Positions 21,572-32,404 of a DNA stretch of 64,000 nt are shown piece by piece. The DNA lies in the NCBI RefSeq assembly GCF_031143425.1, contig NC_090444.1:1313361324-1313425323 (forward strand), written 5' to 3'. A program made the translations under genes and the position numbers. How positions within the stretch are numbered: the first letter of the stretch is position 1; each line of letters begins with the position of its first letter. Under the pieces are notes generated by a model. It ran no database searches and was not told where the DNA came from. It worked only from the letters and a program-made list of their open reading frames with translations. Origin of the DNA: Pleurodeles waltl. Lineage: Eukaryota; Chordata; Amphibia; Caudata; Salamandridae.

Positions 21572-21871
21572 CACACATGTAAGACACTGTAACTTCACCT
21601 ACCATTGCAGTTTTGTGTTGTAAGTTTTCACTGGGACGCTGATGTTCCGACTACTATGGCCACTTACTGTACCCTTTGACATGTCTATTCACAGATATCT
21701 GTGCCCCACTCTGGCTCCTAGTGTATTGACTGCAGCAAACTACAGGTCATACCTAAGTATACACAACTGTACAGTTGAATTGCAATGTGTACAGATTGTG
21801 AAACAAATACATAGTTCAATCACTTGACAGACTCAATACTTGTTTTTTTTACAAGGATGTTCATTCATATG
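21572..21871. other. H1 spacer between convergent transposase and gene A
   Basis: AT-rich non-coding DNA between the two stop codons. It probably carries both poly(A) regions, but no clear AATAAA stands out. Confidence 0.5.
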
Positions 21872-23551
21872 CTAATAAGTGGATGGGGTATTGGTATAGG
21901 CTGGGGGGTGGTGGAGGAGAGTCCAGGATAGAGTCCAGTCTATTTGTATCACAGGTGCATTGTCCAAGGGGGCATAGCAAGTGGAGCAATGGCAGTTCAA
22001 GGTGGACAGGGTGACAGAGTGGGACACAAGGGTGACAATCAGGAGAGTCTTATTTCCTAGCGGGGTCTTGGCAATAGTCTCTGGCTTCTGCCTGGATCGC
22101 AGGGACTGTTCACGTGGTGGTTCTCCTTCTGCAGGGGGTGGGATGCTGGTAGCCTGTTGTTCCTGTGGTGGGGCGTCCTGTCCACTAGCATCAGCGGAGA
22201 CGGAGGGCTGTTCATCGGTGTGGCTAGTGTCAGGGGTCCGTTGGTGTGCCACTGCCTCCCTCATGGTGTTGGCCATGTCTACCAGCACCCCTGCAATGGT
22301 GACCAGGGTGGTGTGGATGTCCCTCAGGTTCTCCCTGATCCCCAGGTACTCCTGCAGCCGCTGGGTCTCCTGCAACTTGGCCAGTATCTGGCCCATCGTC
22401 TCCTGGGAATGGTGGTATGCTCCCAGGGTGTTGGTGAGTGCCTCGTGGAGAGTCCGTTCCCTGGGCCTGTCCTCCCCCTGTCACACAGCAGTTTTCCCAG
22501 CTTCCCTGTTGTCCTGTGCCTCTGTCCCCTGAACCGTGTGCCCACTGCCACTGACCCCAGGTCCCTGATCGTCCTGTGTTTGTGGTGGGCCCTGGGATCC
22601 CTGTCGTGGTGGACACACTTTTGATTGACGTGTCTTGGGGACAGAGGTATGGGCCCGCTGGGTGGGTGCTGTGGTGGTGTTTCCTGAGGGGAGAGGCTCT
22701 GTGGTGGTATGGGACTGTGCCTGGGTAACCGGCTGTCCGGAGGTCCCTGTTGGGCAAGGTTGGTCATCCTGATCCAGGCATGCAGAGCTGCTGTCATCAC
22801 TGTGGGCCTCTTCTGTGGGGGGACGGGATGTTGCTGGCACCTCCTCTCCGGTGACGGTCTGCGTGTGACATGTTGTGCATGGGTGTGTTGCCCTGTATGG
22901 TTGTGATTGCCCTGGCAGCTTTGCCTTGTGGGAGTAGTTATTTTGTGGCCTAGGTGATTCTCTCTAATGTGCATGCTTTAGTGATGGGTGTCCATGCAGG
23001 GCTGTGAGTGATGTTCATGCATTAGTGTTGCATGCAGGGCTTGGTATTGGGATGAGTGGGGTGTGATGGTGGGGTGTATGTGAGGAGGTGGGGTGATAGG
23101 GGTGAGGGTAGAGGTTAGGGTTTGTGATGGCATGCAGGTAGGGGGGGTGATAGTAATAGAGATTTTACTTACCAGAGTCCAGTTCTCCTGCTACTCCTGC
23201 CAGGCCCTCAGGATGCAGTATTGCCAAGACTTGCTCCTCCCATGTTGTTAGTTGTCGGGGAGGAGGTGGGAGTCCACCGCCAGTCCTCTGTACTGCTATC
23301 TGGTGTCTTGCTACCACGGAACGCACCTTCCCTCTTAGGTCGTTCCACCTCTTCCTGAAGTCATCCCTTGTTCTTGGGTGCTGTCCCACGGCGTTGACCC
23401 TGTCCACGATTCTCCGCCATAGCTCCATATTCCTAGCAATGTATGTCTGCTGCACCTGTGATCCGAATAGCTGTGGCTCTGCCCAGATGATTTCCTCCAC
23501 CATGACCCTTAGCTCCTCCTCTGAGAACCTGGGGTGTCTTTGTGGAGCCAT
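21872..23551 (-). pseudogene. H1 gene A, NAIF1-like Myb/SANT protein, two exons
   Basis: ATG at 23551. Exon 1 (23551-23173) starts MAPQRHPRFSEEELRVMVEE and continues through RRIVDRVNAVGQHPRTRDD and RKRWNDLRGKVRSV, a Myb/SANT-like DNA-binding domain as in NAIF1 and the Harbinger Myb-like protein. The donor is CTG|GTAAGT. Exon 2 (about 22880-21872) is Ser/Thr/Pro/Gln-rich, then has helices (LGAYHHSQETMGQILAKLQE). One in-frame TGA near 22482 interrupts an otherwise open exon 2. In vertebrates NAIF1 carries HARBI1 into the nucleus and binds DNA; the same pairing is inferred here. This is the least damaged gene of H1. Confidence 0.85.
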
Positions 23552-23981
23552 GGGTGTAGTGTGTGTGGTGTTTGTGAGGGTGTGTGGGGTGATGTGTTGG
23601 GGTGAGGTGCGTGGATGGTGTATGGGTGATGGTGTTCTGTGGCTCTGGTTCTGTGGGTGCTCTTGGTGTCTCTCTCTCTGTCTGTAGTCGATTTATTTGA
23701 GTCGTAAAGGGTTGTGAGTAGTGTGTGTGTGTTTTATAGTGGTGTGGGTATGTGTGGTGTGTGTATGTGTGTCAGGTGTTTGTTATTCAAATTGTCCAGT
23801 GTGGTGTTGTTTTGTATGTGTGTGTGTATTTGAGAGCGGCTGAATGTCTGCCGCGGTGATTCGTGGGTCATAATGCTGTGGGTGTAGTTCTGTTGTTGTA
23901 ACGGTGTGGGTTTTGGTACCGCCAATTTATCACTGACCTTTGGTTTGGCAGACTTGTGTGTGTGGCTGTATAAGCAGGACT
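23552..23981. other. H1 subterminal region beside gene A
   Basis: GT-rich DNA with TGTGTGTGTATGTGTG-like runs at about 23715-23830, then subterminal motifs near the right end (GCCGCGGTGATT, TACCGCCAATTTATCACTGACC). It should contain the gene A promoter on the minus strand. Confidence 0.55.
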
Positions 23982-24006
23982 TACCGCCAGTGTCATAATG
24001 AGTGCC

Positions 24007-24462
24007 TTTGTGTTAATGGGAAATGGATATGCGGATAAAGTTACAAGGTTTTGTGCATTGAACTGTATAGCGTTGAAGGACAATTGGGAATTGTTACCTG
24101 AGGAGGAATTACGTGCCAGCTATACTCTAAATGTGATTGACACTTGAGAAGAATTGAAAGCAATTCAGGATAATGTTGACAAGGATGAAAAGAAAACTTG
24201 GCTAAAATTGAAATGTGCTCAGCGTGAGGACGATGTCTGGGTGTCCGGCCGGGGAAGGACTTGTGGTTTTTACCAAATAATTTGTTGACTCAAGTGGCTA
24301 GATATTATCATGGTCAAGCACATATTGGAAGGGATGCCATGATTCGAACATTTAAACAGTTTTGGATGAATCCTAAGTTTAGACAGGTTGCCAAAGTAAT
24401 TTGCCATAATTGCATCATCTGTCAGAAGATGGACTTGGGAAAAGGGACTGTGGTAATTATGA
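24007..24462 (+). pseudogene. pol: pol, end of RNase H and integrase zinc-binding domain
   Basis: The retroviral frame resumes after H1 with GNGYADKVTRFCAL, the end of RNase H. The integrase HHCC domain follows: YYHGQAHIGRDAMIRTF at about 24303-24353 has both His, and ICHNCIICQK at about 24402-24430 the Cys pair. Stops (for example at 24144) and a frame change are present. The sequence ends within the linker before the catalytic core, where an L2-like LINE begins. Confidence 0.85.
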
Positions 24463-26730
24463 GCACGCTCGACCCCATCTTCTCCGCAAGCCCCCACGTC
24501 TCCTTCAACCACACCACCGAACCACACTGGACCGACCACAGATGCGTCCACTTCACCTTCAGAAAACCCACCACATACCACCGCACCCAACAGCTACCAC
24601 GCGCGACGCTGCTGGGGCAAGGTCACCGAGGACCAACTGACTACCGCCCTCGCCCTGAGACCACCCACCGACCCCACCGACCCAGACACTGCCGCAACCA
24701 ACCTCACACAGTGGATCAACGACTGCGCCAACACCCTCGCCCCTCACAAGACCTTTACAACCAACCACACCAACAAGAAAGCCGCCTGGTTCACCGAGGA
24801 CCTCCGGATCTCCAAGCACACCTGTCGGGAGCTGGAGAAGAAATGGCTCCACGACCGAACACCAGACAACCACACAGCCCTCAAGAGCGCCACCCGCAGA
24901 CATCACCAACTCATCAGGACCGCCAAGAAGACCGCCTTCATGGACCGCCTAGACAACAACGCACACAACACCAAAGAGCTCTTCAGCATCGTGAAAGAAC
25001 TCTCCAACCCCAGCTCCATCACCAACGACATCCCGCCATCTCAAGACCTGTGCGACTCCCTGGCCACCTTCTTCCACCGCAAGATCACCGACATCCACGA
25101 CAGCCTCAACCCTGACCCCCCCGCACCCACCACCGAGTCCACCACCCCTGCGACTACCACTTGCACCAGTCGCCTGACCGTCTGGTCCAGCGTCAGCGAT
25201 GAAGACACCATCAAAACCATGAACTCCATCCACTCCGGATCCACATTGGACCCCTGCCCTCACCACGTCTTCAACAAAGCCAGCGCAGCCATCGCGCCCC
25301 ACCTCCGGAAAACAATCAACTGTTCCTTTGAGACAGCAACCTTCCTAGAAAGCTGGAAGCATGCCGAGATCAACGCCCTTCTGAAGAAGCCCAAGGCGGA
25401 CCCCAAGGACCTCAAGAACTTCCGTCCCATCTCCCTGCTCCCTTTCCTGGCAAAAGTGACCGAGAAGATTGTCAACAAACAGCTGACCCGCTACCTCGAA
25501 GTCAACAACATCCTGGACCCGTCCCAATCTGGTTTTCGCAGTAACCACAGCACCGAGACCGCCCTCATCGCCGCCACTGACGACATCCGGACCCTGATGG
25601 ACAAAGGAGAAACAGCCGCCCTCATCCTCCTGGACCTATCAGCAGCCTTTGACACGGTCTGCCACCGCACCCTATCAGCACGCCTCCATGATGCCGGTAT
25701 CCAAGAGAAGGCCCTGGCCTGGACCACATCCTTCCTCTCCGGCAGAACCCAGAGCGTCCGCCTCCCACCCTTCCGCTCCAAAACCACTGAGATCATCTGC
25801 GGCGTCCCACAGGGATCCTCCCTCAGCCTGACACTGTTCAATATCTACATGGCCCCCCTCGCCCACGTCGCACGACAACACAACCTCAACATCATCTCCT
25901 ACGCCGACGACACCCAGCTGATCATATCCCTCACCGAAGATCCCCACACCGCCAAAGCTAACCTCCACCGAGGAATGAAGGCCGTAGCCGACTGGATGAA
26001 GGACAGCAGACTGAAGCTGAACTCAGACAAGACGGAGGTCCTCATTCTCGGACCCACCCCATCAGCCTGGGACGGCTCTTGGCGGCCCACGTCACTAGGC
26101 ACAGCCCCGGAACCCACGGACCACGCACGGAACCTGGGGGTCATCCTCGACTCCACTCTCTTCATGACCAGGCAAGTCAACGCCGTCTCCGCGTCCTGCT
26201 TCAACACCCTCCGTATGCTCCGCAGGATCTTCAAATAGATCCCCCTCGACACAAGAAAAAACGTTACCCAGGCCCTCATCACCAACAGACTCGACTACGG
26301 AAACGCCCTCTACTCAGGAACTACAAACAAGCTCCTGAGACGACTCCAACGCATCCAGAACGCCTCGGTCCGACTCATCCTCGATGTCCCCCGCCGCAGC
26401 CACATCACACTCTACCTGAGAGGCCTGCACTGGCTCCCCATCAACAAAAGGATCACCTTCAAGCTCCTGATCCACGCACACAAAGCACTGCACAACACCG
26501 GACCCACCTACCTCAACAACCAACTCAGCTTCGACACCCCCACCCGAAGCCTCCGCTCAGCCAACCTCGCCCTCGCCACAGTCCCCCGCATCCGAAAAAC
26601 CACCGGCGGCGGCAGATCCTTCTCCTACCTCGCCGCCAAGACCTGGAACACTCTCCCCACCATCCTACGACAGACCCAGGACCTGCTGGCCTTCAGAAGA
26701 CTCCTCAAGACCTGGCTCTTCGACCAGTAG
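24463..26730 (+). pseudogene. L2-like LINE endonuclease end and reverse transcriptase
   Basis: The endonuclease tail reads IFSASPHVSFNHTTEPHWTD near 24475, then a frameshift near 24600. The RT frame is open from 24940 to 26238: NFRPISLLPFLAKVTEKIV (RT block 1), DPSQSGFRSNHSTETAL (block 2), LLDLSAAFDTVCH (first Asp), CGVPQGSSLSLTLFNIYM and SYADDTQLI (catalytic YADD). A TAG at 26236 cuts off the C-terminal part, which continues in frame (TNRLDYGNALYSG, HWLPINKRITFKLLI) to TAG at 26728-26730. One stop and one or two shifts suggest a fairly recent copy. Confidence 0.92.
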
Positions 26731-26814
26731 CACCCCACCTCCCCAGCGCCTTGAGACCCTTGCGGGTATGTAGCGCGCTTTACAAATGCAGTGATTGATT
26801 GATTGATTGATTGA
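24463..26814 (+). mobile_element. L2-like LINE, 5'-truncated (LINE-a)
   Basis: A non-LTR element that starts inside its endonuclease domain and ends with AGCGCGCTTTACAAATGCAG followed by a short (ATTG)n run, the kind of microsatellite-like tail that L2 elements use instead of poly(A). GC-rich coding bias contrasts with the AT-rich provirus around it. Insertion went with loss of about 45 codons of integrase, including the first core Asp. Confidence 0.85.
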
Positions 26815-27500
26815 AGCTTACCCCACATGAAGAAATGACAGCCTTACAGTAGCAAAGTTATTGCTTAGAGAACTGATACCTCGTTTTGGTTTTCCAGTCT
26901 CTTTAGAATCAGATAGAGGAAGTCCCTTCAACAATTAAGTAATTAAATTACTATGTTCAGCCTTAAACATTGAGCAGAAATTGCATTGTAGCTACCCCAC
27001 TGAAGCCTCAGGACCTGCTGAGCAAATGAATGGTACCTTGAAGTCAAGAATTGCCAAAATGTGTGCGTCCACAAATCTGAAATGGCTAGGCACACTACCA
27101 TTAGTTTTGATGAGTATAAGAAACACACCCGACAGGAAAACTGGACTGTCGCCCCATGAAATCCTCATGGGCAGAGCAATGAGATTGCCAGCGTTTCCTG
27201 CAAATGCGCTTGTAAACATAACAGATGATATGGTATCGGATTACTGCAAAAGTCTGGCTGATGTGGTATGCTCTTTCTCTCATCAGGTGGAAGCCACCAC
27301 ACTGCAACCGTCTCAAGATCAAAGCCACAACCTGAGAGCAGGAGATTGGGCTGTGATCAGGAAACACGTGAGGAAGACTTGCTTGGAACCCGGGTGAAAA
27401 GGGCTGTACCAAGTAGTACTGGTTACTACTACAGCTGTGAAGTGAGCTGGAGTTCTGAACTGGATTCATGCCAGCCATACTCGGAAAGTATCCTGTCCTT
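26815..27500 (+). pseudogene. pol: pol, integrase catalytic core and C-terminus
   Basis: After the LINE the core resumes with REND-type sequence leading to ELIPRFGFPVSLESDRGSPF (second Asp near 26912), then ASGPAEQMNGTLKSRIAKM with the catalytic Glu near 27018 in the usual position before MN. The C-terminal part reads RNTPDRKTGLSPHEILMGR and LRAGDWAVIRKH, then a shift. The first catalytic Asp is missing because of the deletion at the LINE. Confidence 0.87.
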
Positions 27501-27907
27501 TGGACAATGAAGAGGAGTTGTTGAGAGTACCAACAACTTCCGGACAAACCTCAGAATCAGAGAAGGAAACGGGGAAATCAGAGACTGAATCTGAGCAGAC
27601 CGCAAATACTGCAAACACTCCTGTGAGAGATGAAGTGGAAGATATACAGGAGAGTGACAGTGAAACAACCTCAATTGAGGTAGCAGGAGAGTCTAGTCAA
27701 AGGAGGGCTCTCCCAGAAGCAGAGGGTCTTGAAAGACAAACAGAGCAAACTACAGACCCGGAGGGAGAAGGAGTTGAGGCGGATCAAAGCCAGAATGATC
27801 TGACTCCTCCTGAACCAGTTGCAGGCGCATCAAGAGAAAATCCTGCAGAACAAAGAAAAGTTACAAGTCCAACACTGAAAAGAGCATCGACAAAAGGTCC
27901 ACGATAG
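27500..27907 (+). pseudogene. Acidic open frame between pol and env
   Basis: 135 codons, very rich in Glu, Ser and Thr, with no domain I recognise. It overlaps the end of the integrase reading in another frame. It may be the tail of Pol, the 5' part of the env transcript region, or an accessory gene. An uninterrupted frame of this length in a decayed provirus is mildly notable. Confidence 0.45.
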
Positions 27908-28437
27908 GAGATAAGTGGCTGAATTGAAAAGTCAAAAGGAAGGAAGCAATTACAGTGGCAACCACTGAAGAAGAAATAGACACAACAAGAAGAGAGGATT
28001 TGAGCGATGGAGAGTTAAATAGAGATCGAAGATTGAAAAGAAAGAGAGTTGCAAGCAGGTCCAGAATGGGCATATGCAACGACAAGTGAATGGCAGAGTG
28101 AAGTTTTGTCTTTTTGTTTTGATCGAGAAATTCCAGGTCAATACTTTGGCACGCAAGAGAGATAAAAAAAACTGAGCTTTGTAAAATTGTGAAACTGAGA
28201 AAAGTGCAAAGTAGACAATTGTAAATAACCTGAAGAGACTTTTGAAATAACCTGATTTGACAAGCTGCTGAACTGATGTTGACCAATTGCTGATTTTGAC
28301 AAGCTACCTATCTTTGACAGAGCCCTGGAAAAAAGACTGAAAGCTCTAAATAATTGCTAAACAAGATTGAAGATTTTGTTTTGTTTTTGCTGCTTAGTTA
28401 TAATTTTTCTCTTCTACTTTCTGATTCTTTACAGATC
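27908..28437 (+). other. Retroviral non-coding or decayed region before env
   Basis: Lys-rich short frames without recognisable domains. A pyrimidine-rich stretch with a possible splice acceptor (TTCTTTACAG) lies at 28425-28434, just before the env ATG, which would suit a spliced env mRNA. Confidence 0.5.
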
Positions 28438-29445
28438 ATGAGTAACCACAACCAACAGGTTAGGAAGAATAGATGCTGTAAATATATAGGTATTGGTTTA
28501 GCGATTGTGTGCATGATATTGTGTTTGGTATTAATTGTATGACTCTTGTTGACAAGATTGTAGCCAACCATACCTCTGTTTCAGAGACAACTATTACACT
28601 CACAGAATTAGACAGGGTTAGAATGGATGAAAAGTATTTACACACAGACAACTCCCAAGGAGAACTTTCTTTTAATGTTTTCTATTGCTTATTGCGTGAG
28701 TATGTTGAGACGATGAATGCGAGAGAGTGTCATGTCTGTACACAGATACCTTCATCAGTGGACAAAGGAATTACTTACCACAGTTTGCCCCTTACCTATG
28801 GAATAAGTTGTAGTCTTTTATTAACAAGATTCTATAACCAGGAATACATTCAGTATTTCTATTCAAACCATGATGTAGTGTTTTTGTTTGTTCGTATAAT
28901 TAAGTACCTGAGTAAAGTAGCTAAGGAGAATGCCATAGAATTAGTGAGAGGATTCTTTGAACGTACGTTAACCTTTGGCACAGCTTATGCTCACAAAAAC
29001 AACAACACATGCTTGCTTACACCTATAGAAAAGAACTTCTTAGATCAGTCAGATGACAGGAGGAAAGTATTAAAGGAGAAGTAAGAGAAAGACTTAGAGA
29101 AAGGCACAATTAGAAATGATCATACATTTAGCAACATAAAGACACAAGGAAAATTAGCTTTAGATGCACAGCATGTAGGGTAGCTTTGTGTATTTAGGTT
29201 TAGATCTAGAACTGACACATTGTGGGAACGAGTGAATGTAGACATGTGTTTTTTTTTCAGAGCAAATGGACGTTCATATTAAATGGACAAGGTCCAGCAA
29301 TACCAGGAGTTTTTTACCTCTGTGGACCAGATACGTATTACCATCTTCCAAGAGAATGGTATGGCATGTTACTTGAAGATAGTTTTCACAATGATTTAAT
29401 AACTTGAGACCCTGAATAAAGTACCTAAATTGACTGAAAAACATC
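28438..29445 (+). pseudogene. env: env, signal peptide and surface part
   Basis: ATG at 28438 opens a 34-codon segment with a basic start (RKNRCCKYIG) and a hydrophobic core (IGLAIVCMILCLVLIV), a signal peptide. A stop follows and the reading shifts to the frame 28509-29084. There a Cys-containing block, ARECHVCTQIPSS, resembles a conserved motif at the start of surface proteins of amphibian and fish class I elements as I know them. The rest to 29445 is broken into short frames, including a Pro/Trp-containing piece near 29222-29406. It would be the receptor-binding subunit, here non-functional. Confidence 0.7.
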
Positions 29446-30078
29446 ATGTTAGACCAAAGCGATAATCATATTCTGGCATAGTTGGATCATATTTGGAGCA
29501 ATAATTCCTTCAGTGGTAGTTATTCTGAATTCTTTGAAAATTCAAAAATTGTCTACTATTGTGGATAACATGCTGAAAACGTTTTCAGGAGCCATGATCC
29601 TAATGGATACAGAAATGGCTGCAGTATGATCTATAACTCTTCAGAACCGACTTGCATTAGACATCCATTTAGCAAAGGAGGGTGGAGTTTGTAAAATGCT
29701 GAACTTGCAACATTGTTGCACATATATACTTAACAATAGTATAGAAATTAGAAGCCTTATTAACAATTTGACTAATGATAGCGCTGATCAGAAAGAGTTG
29801 AAGAAACCAGGCGTTAGGGAAAATGTTGGGAAAGGTTTTGCTTCTGTGGGAAATTGTCTGGAAAACCTAGTGAAAGGGATAATTCTGAAAATATTACAAA
29901 TAATATTGATTATTGTGACTTGTATAAGTGGAGCATGGTGAATTTATAAATTATGTCATGTGTTTAAAATGAAGAAATTGAAAAATTATCAGAGGAGGGA
30001 AGAAATTAAAATGGAAAAGTACTTTAGAGAAAATTTGAAAAGGGAAAGAAATAAAAGTTACAGAGAAAGCAAATTTTA
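29446..30078 (+). pseudogene. env: env, transmembrane part
   Basis: Two open pieces separated by a stop near 29628. A hydrophobic stretch near 29480 may be the fusion peptide. LQNRLALDIHLAKEGGVC (about 29639-29692) is the immunosuppressive-type segment, followed by CKMLNLQHCC, a disulfide motif with seven residues between the first Cys and the Cys pair. A membrane anchor (KILQIILIIVTCISGAW) ends at a TGA at 29939; a charged tail (KRERNKSYRESKF) ends with TAG at 30076. No long extra domain is present. Confidence 0.85.
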
Positions 30079-30132
30079 GGTGAACAAACATTTGTATGGA
30101 ATGATGTAAAGTGTGATGACATATTTAGTCAT

Positions 30133-30144
30133 CAGAGGAGGGAT
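30133..30144 (+). promoter_or_regulatory. Polypurine tract
   Basis: CAGAGGAGGGAT lies directly before the 3' LTR, the place where plus-strand DNA synthesis starts in retroviruses. Its position fixes the LTR start at TGTGAAAG. Confidence 0.8.
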
Positions 30145-31795
30145 TGTGAAAGCTGTATTAATCACTAATGATTTTTATTTGTTATGGGTTAAGAATTTGT
30201 ATAACAAAAGCTAACATAGAAAATAATGTGCGATTTGGAAAATGTGCCCACTTGAGTGACCACCATCAATACGTAATGCTTTTAATAAATACATATTATT
30301 ATTAGTTGAGGCGCACGCATAAAGGAAATTGTAGTAGTATCTCATAATAATGATTAAATGCTGTGTATTTGCTTATTTTACTATAGGCCTTCAGTTAGCG
30401 GTGTTTGGGCCTTATCTGCACAGCCTCATACTAAGCTACATTGACTAATAAAATAGTGGGAAATGTATGACCAGGGATTTGATGCTTTCATTGTTCGCAC
30501 TGTGCTGAACAAACAATTTGCAGATGTCTTTAACTTTCTCATGAGAACTGTCTGCTAGAATGTCTTGTATTAGAAATTGCAACTTTGTAACATTTGATGC
30601 ATGAGACAGCGATGTTCCCAGGAACCAACAATGGATGCACTGACTGGAGTACGGATTGCAACAAGAAGGTTACCTGATGAGTCTGACGATGGGAACAGGA
30701 GAAGAGCAGCCAATCATCGACATGTGAAAGACAGTTTAGTTATATCTTAGATTTGGGTTTTTATTTCTATTGGATTAATTGTAAACGTACCATTTTCTGA
30801 CCAATGATAGGGTGGGAAGTTCTTTGGAAAATTCTAACTTGGCTTGACAGCAAAGAGGAGAGAAGTTCTTCTTCCTATTTTGACTTTCCCCATAGTGGTT
30901 CTGTTTGAGGAGCTGAATAAGTTCCTAATTATTTTATTTCCAACTTTTGCTTTATTGTCTAAGTTTCTAATGCTGAATGCTGATCCCTTAGATATCGTCC
31001 CTTAAATGGCTCAGATAGTTTAGAGTCCCCGTGTCTGAACCATTCCCTTTCACTGCTCATTGCTGAAGCTGACGAAACAGATATCCAACTGACGAAGAGA
31101 GATCACAGCTTGCTGATCCATATTGAGGAACGGTATAACAAAATGCTATTGTCCTTGTTGTAGATTTTGTTCTTTGTTTCTGGGTACCAACCGTGATTTT
31201 GATAGAGCCATAGTTTAGATGTTTTTCCAAATTATCTTTTGACTAAAATTTGGTTTGCATGAAGTCCAAACAAACTATTCTAATTTGAAGGTCAGTTAGG
31301 GAGCCCTGGAAATGTTAACAAATTGCAGTAAGCCAATAATTGATGTTTTTCACTTGTTGAACCTAGATCTATGTCATTCCTATTGCGCAGTTGTTCATGC
31401 TAATAATGTGTACTGTGACTCTTGAATGGTTAGTTGTTAATGCTTTAGTTAAACTGAGATTCTTAAGAAGATTTGGTCAGCCGGTGTTATTCATGTATGT
31501 TTAGCATTTGGTTTTGAGGTTAACTTACGGGACATTAGCATTGTTAATACAGGGAAATAAACTTTCTAATTTTACTTAAAGGTGTGGTTATAGGTGGCCA
31601 AATGGGTCATGGTATGTAAAACTTATTGTCTCCAGATGAAATGTTTGTTTATTGATTATGTTAAAAGGACTGAAATTTAAAAGTGAAGCTCTTAGTGGAA
31701 TCACTCCAAGCACAGTCAAAAGGTCAGTCAAACCTCTAACATGTCTCCTTATAAATTAAACTATAAAAGACCAAATAAGGTCAGTCATGCTCACA
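30145..31795 (+). repeat. 3' LTR of the provirus
   Basis: 1651 bp, from TGTGAAAGCTG to GCTCACA, uninterrupted, matching the 5' LTR across its whole length. AATAAA at 31556-31561 is the candidate poly(A) signal. No clear TATA box could be chosen. Confidence 0.88.
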
Positions 31796-32404
31796 CAGAT
31801 GAGATGACAACTTGGTTACTGGCTAATTGTAGCTGATGGGAGCAGCCATGCTACTAATCAACCTTGGACGTCGAACTACTCTAGGGCTGGCGTTAGGCTA
31901 GACATTTTAGTTTTCCTAAAAAACATCTTTATAATACATTCTTATATATCTCCAAGGGTTTCCAGTCAGCCCTCTTCATCCATTGGTCTGTCCAATTATC
32001 ATTCGGATTTTGCTTCGGCTCACAAAAAATACAACATGGGGCAAATAGGTCCGCTCATTTCAGGAATTGGCCCTCTTCTATGCCTAAGTGAACTGCAATT
32101 GTGTCACTTTCTATTCTTTATTATCAAAAATTCTTGAGTTTTTCCATGACAGAGAGTGAGGAGGAAAAGTAAAACGTACACCAAATGCGGAACACAGGTG
32201 CTGAGGTAGTTTATCGATGGCATCTTTTGCTCAAAGCAAACAGTTCACTGAAGAGATGTGTGGTAGGGTGCATTACTTCAACTTATGAGTCATCCATCCT
32301 TCTTTACAGCAACGTTCAAGATCGGGACAAATACATATCAGGAATGTCCTACTAGCCTGTACACATGACAACAAGATAATGATAGCTACACGTTGTTATC
32401 AATG
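31796..32404. other. Unassigned sequence between provirus and L1
   Basis: AT-rich DNA without convincing coding character or a second copy in the window. Confidence 0.45.

Larger units (their letters stand above)
15951..24006 (-). mobile_element. PIF-Harbinger element H1, three genes
   Basis: Terminal inverted repeats GGCCCTCATTACAACCCTGG (left) and its counterpart ending GTCATAATGAGTGCC (right), with 3-base flanks GTT and TTT, an imperfect duplication in a T-rich site. The 8.06 kb interior carries, from right to left, gene A (minus), the transposase (plus) and gene B (minus). This is the reverse orientation of H2 and H3, hence the minus call. It sits in the RNase H region of the provirus, whose frame resumes at 24007. 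Confidence 0.9.
3577..31795 (+). mobile_element. Endogenous retrovirus, class I-like, decayed and split by five insertions
   Basis: A provirus with paired LTRs (3577-7741 and 30145-31795), leader, gag, pro, pol (RT, RNase H, integrase), env and a polypurine tract, all on the plus strand. After subtracting the Penelope-like piece, MITE, solo LTR, Harbinger H1 and L2-like LINE, about 13.6 kb of retroviral sequence remains. A single CCHC zinc knuckle, the gammaretrovirus-like capsid and RNase H, and an env transmembrane part with an immunosuppressive-type segment point to a gamma/epsilon-like class I element. Every gene has stops or frameshifts. I found no clean target-site duplication. Confidence 0.9.
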
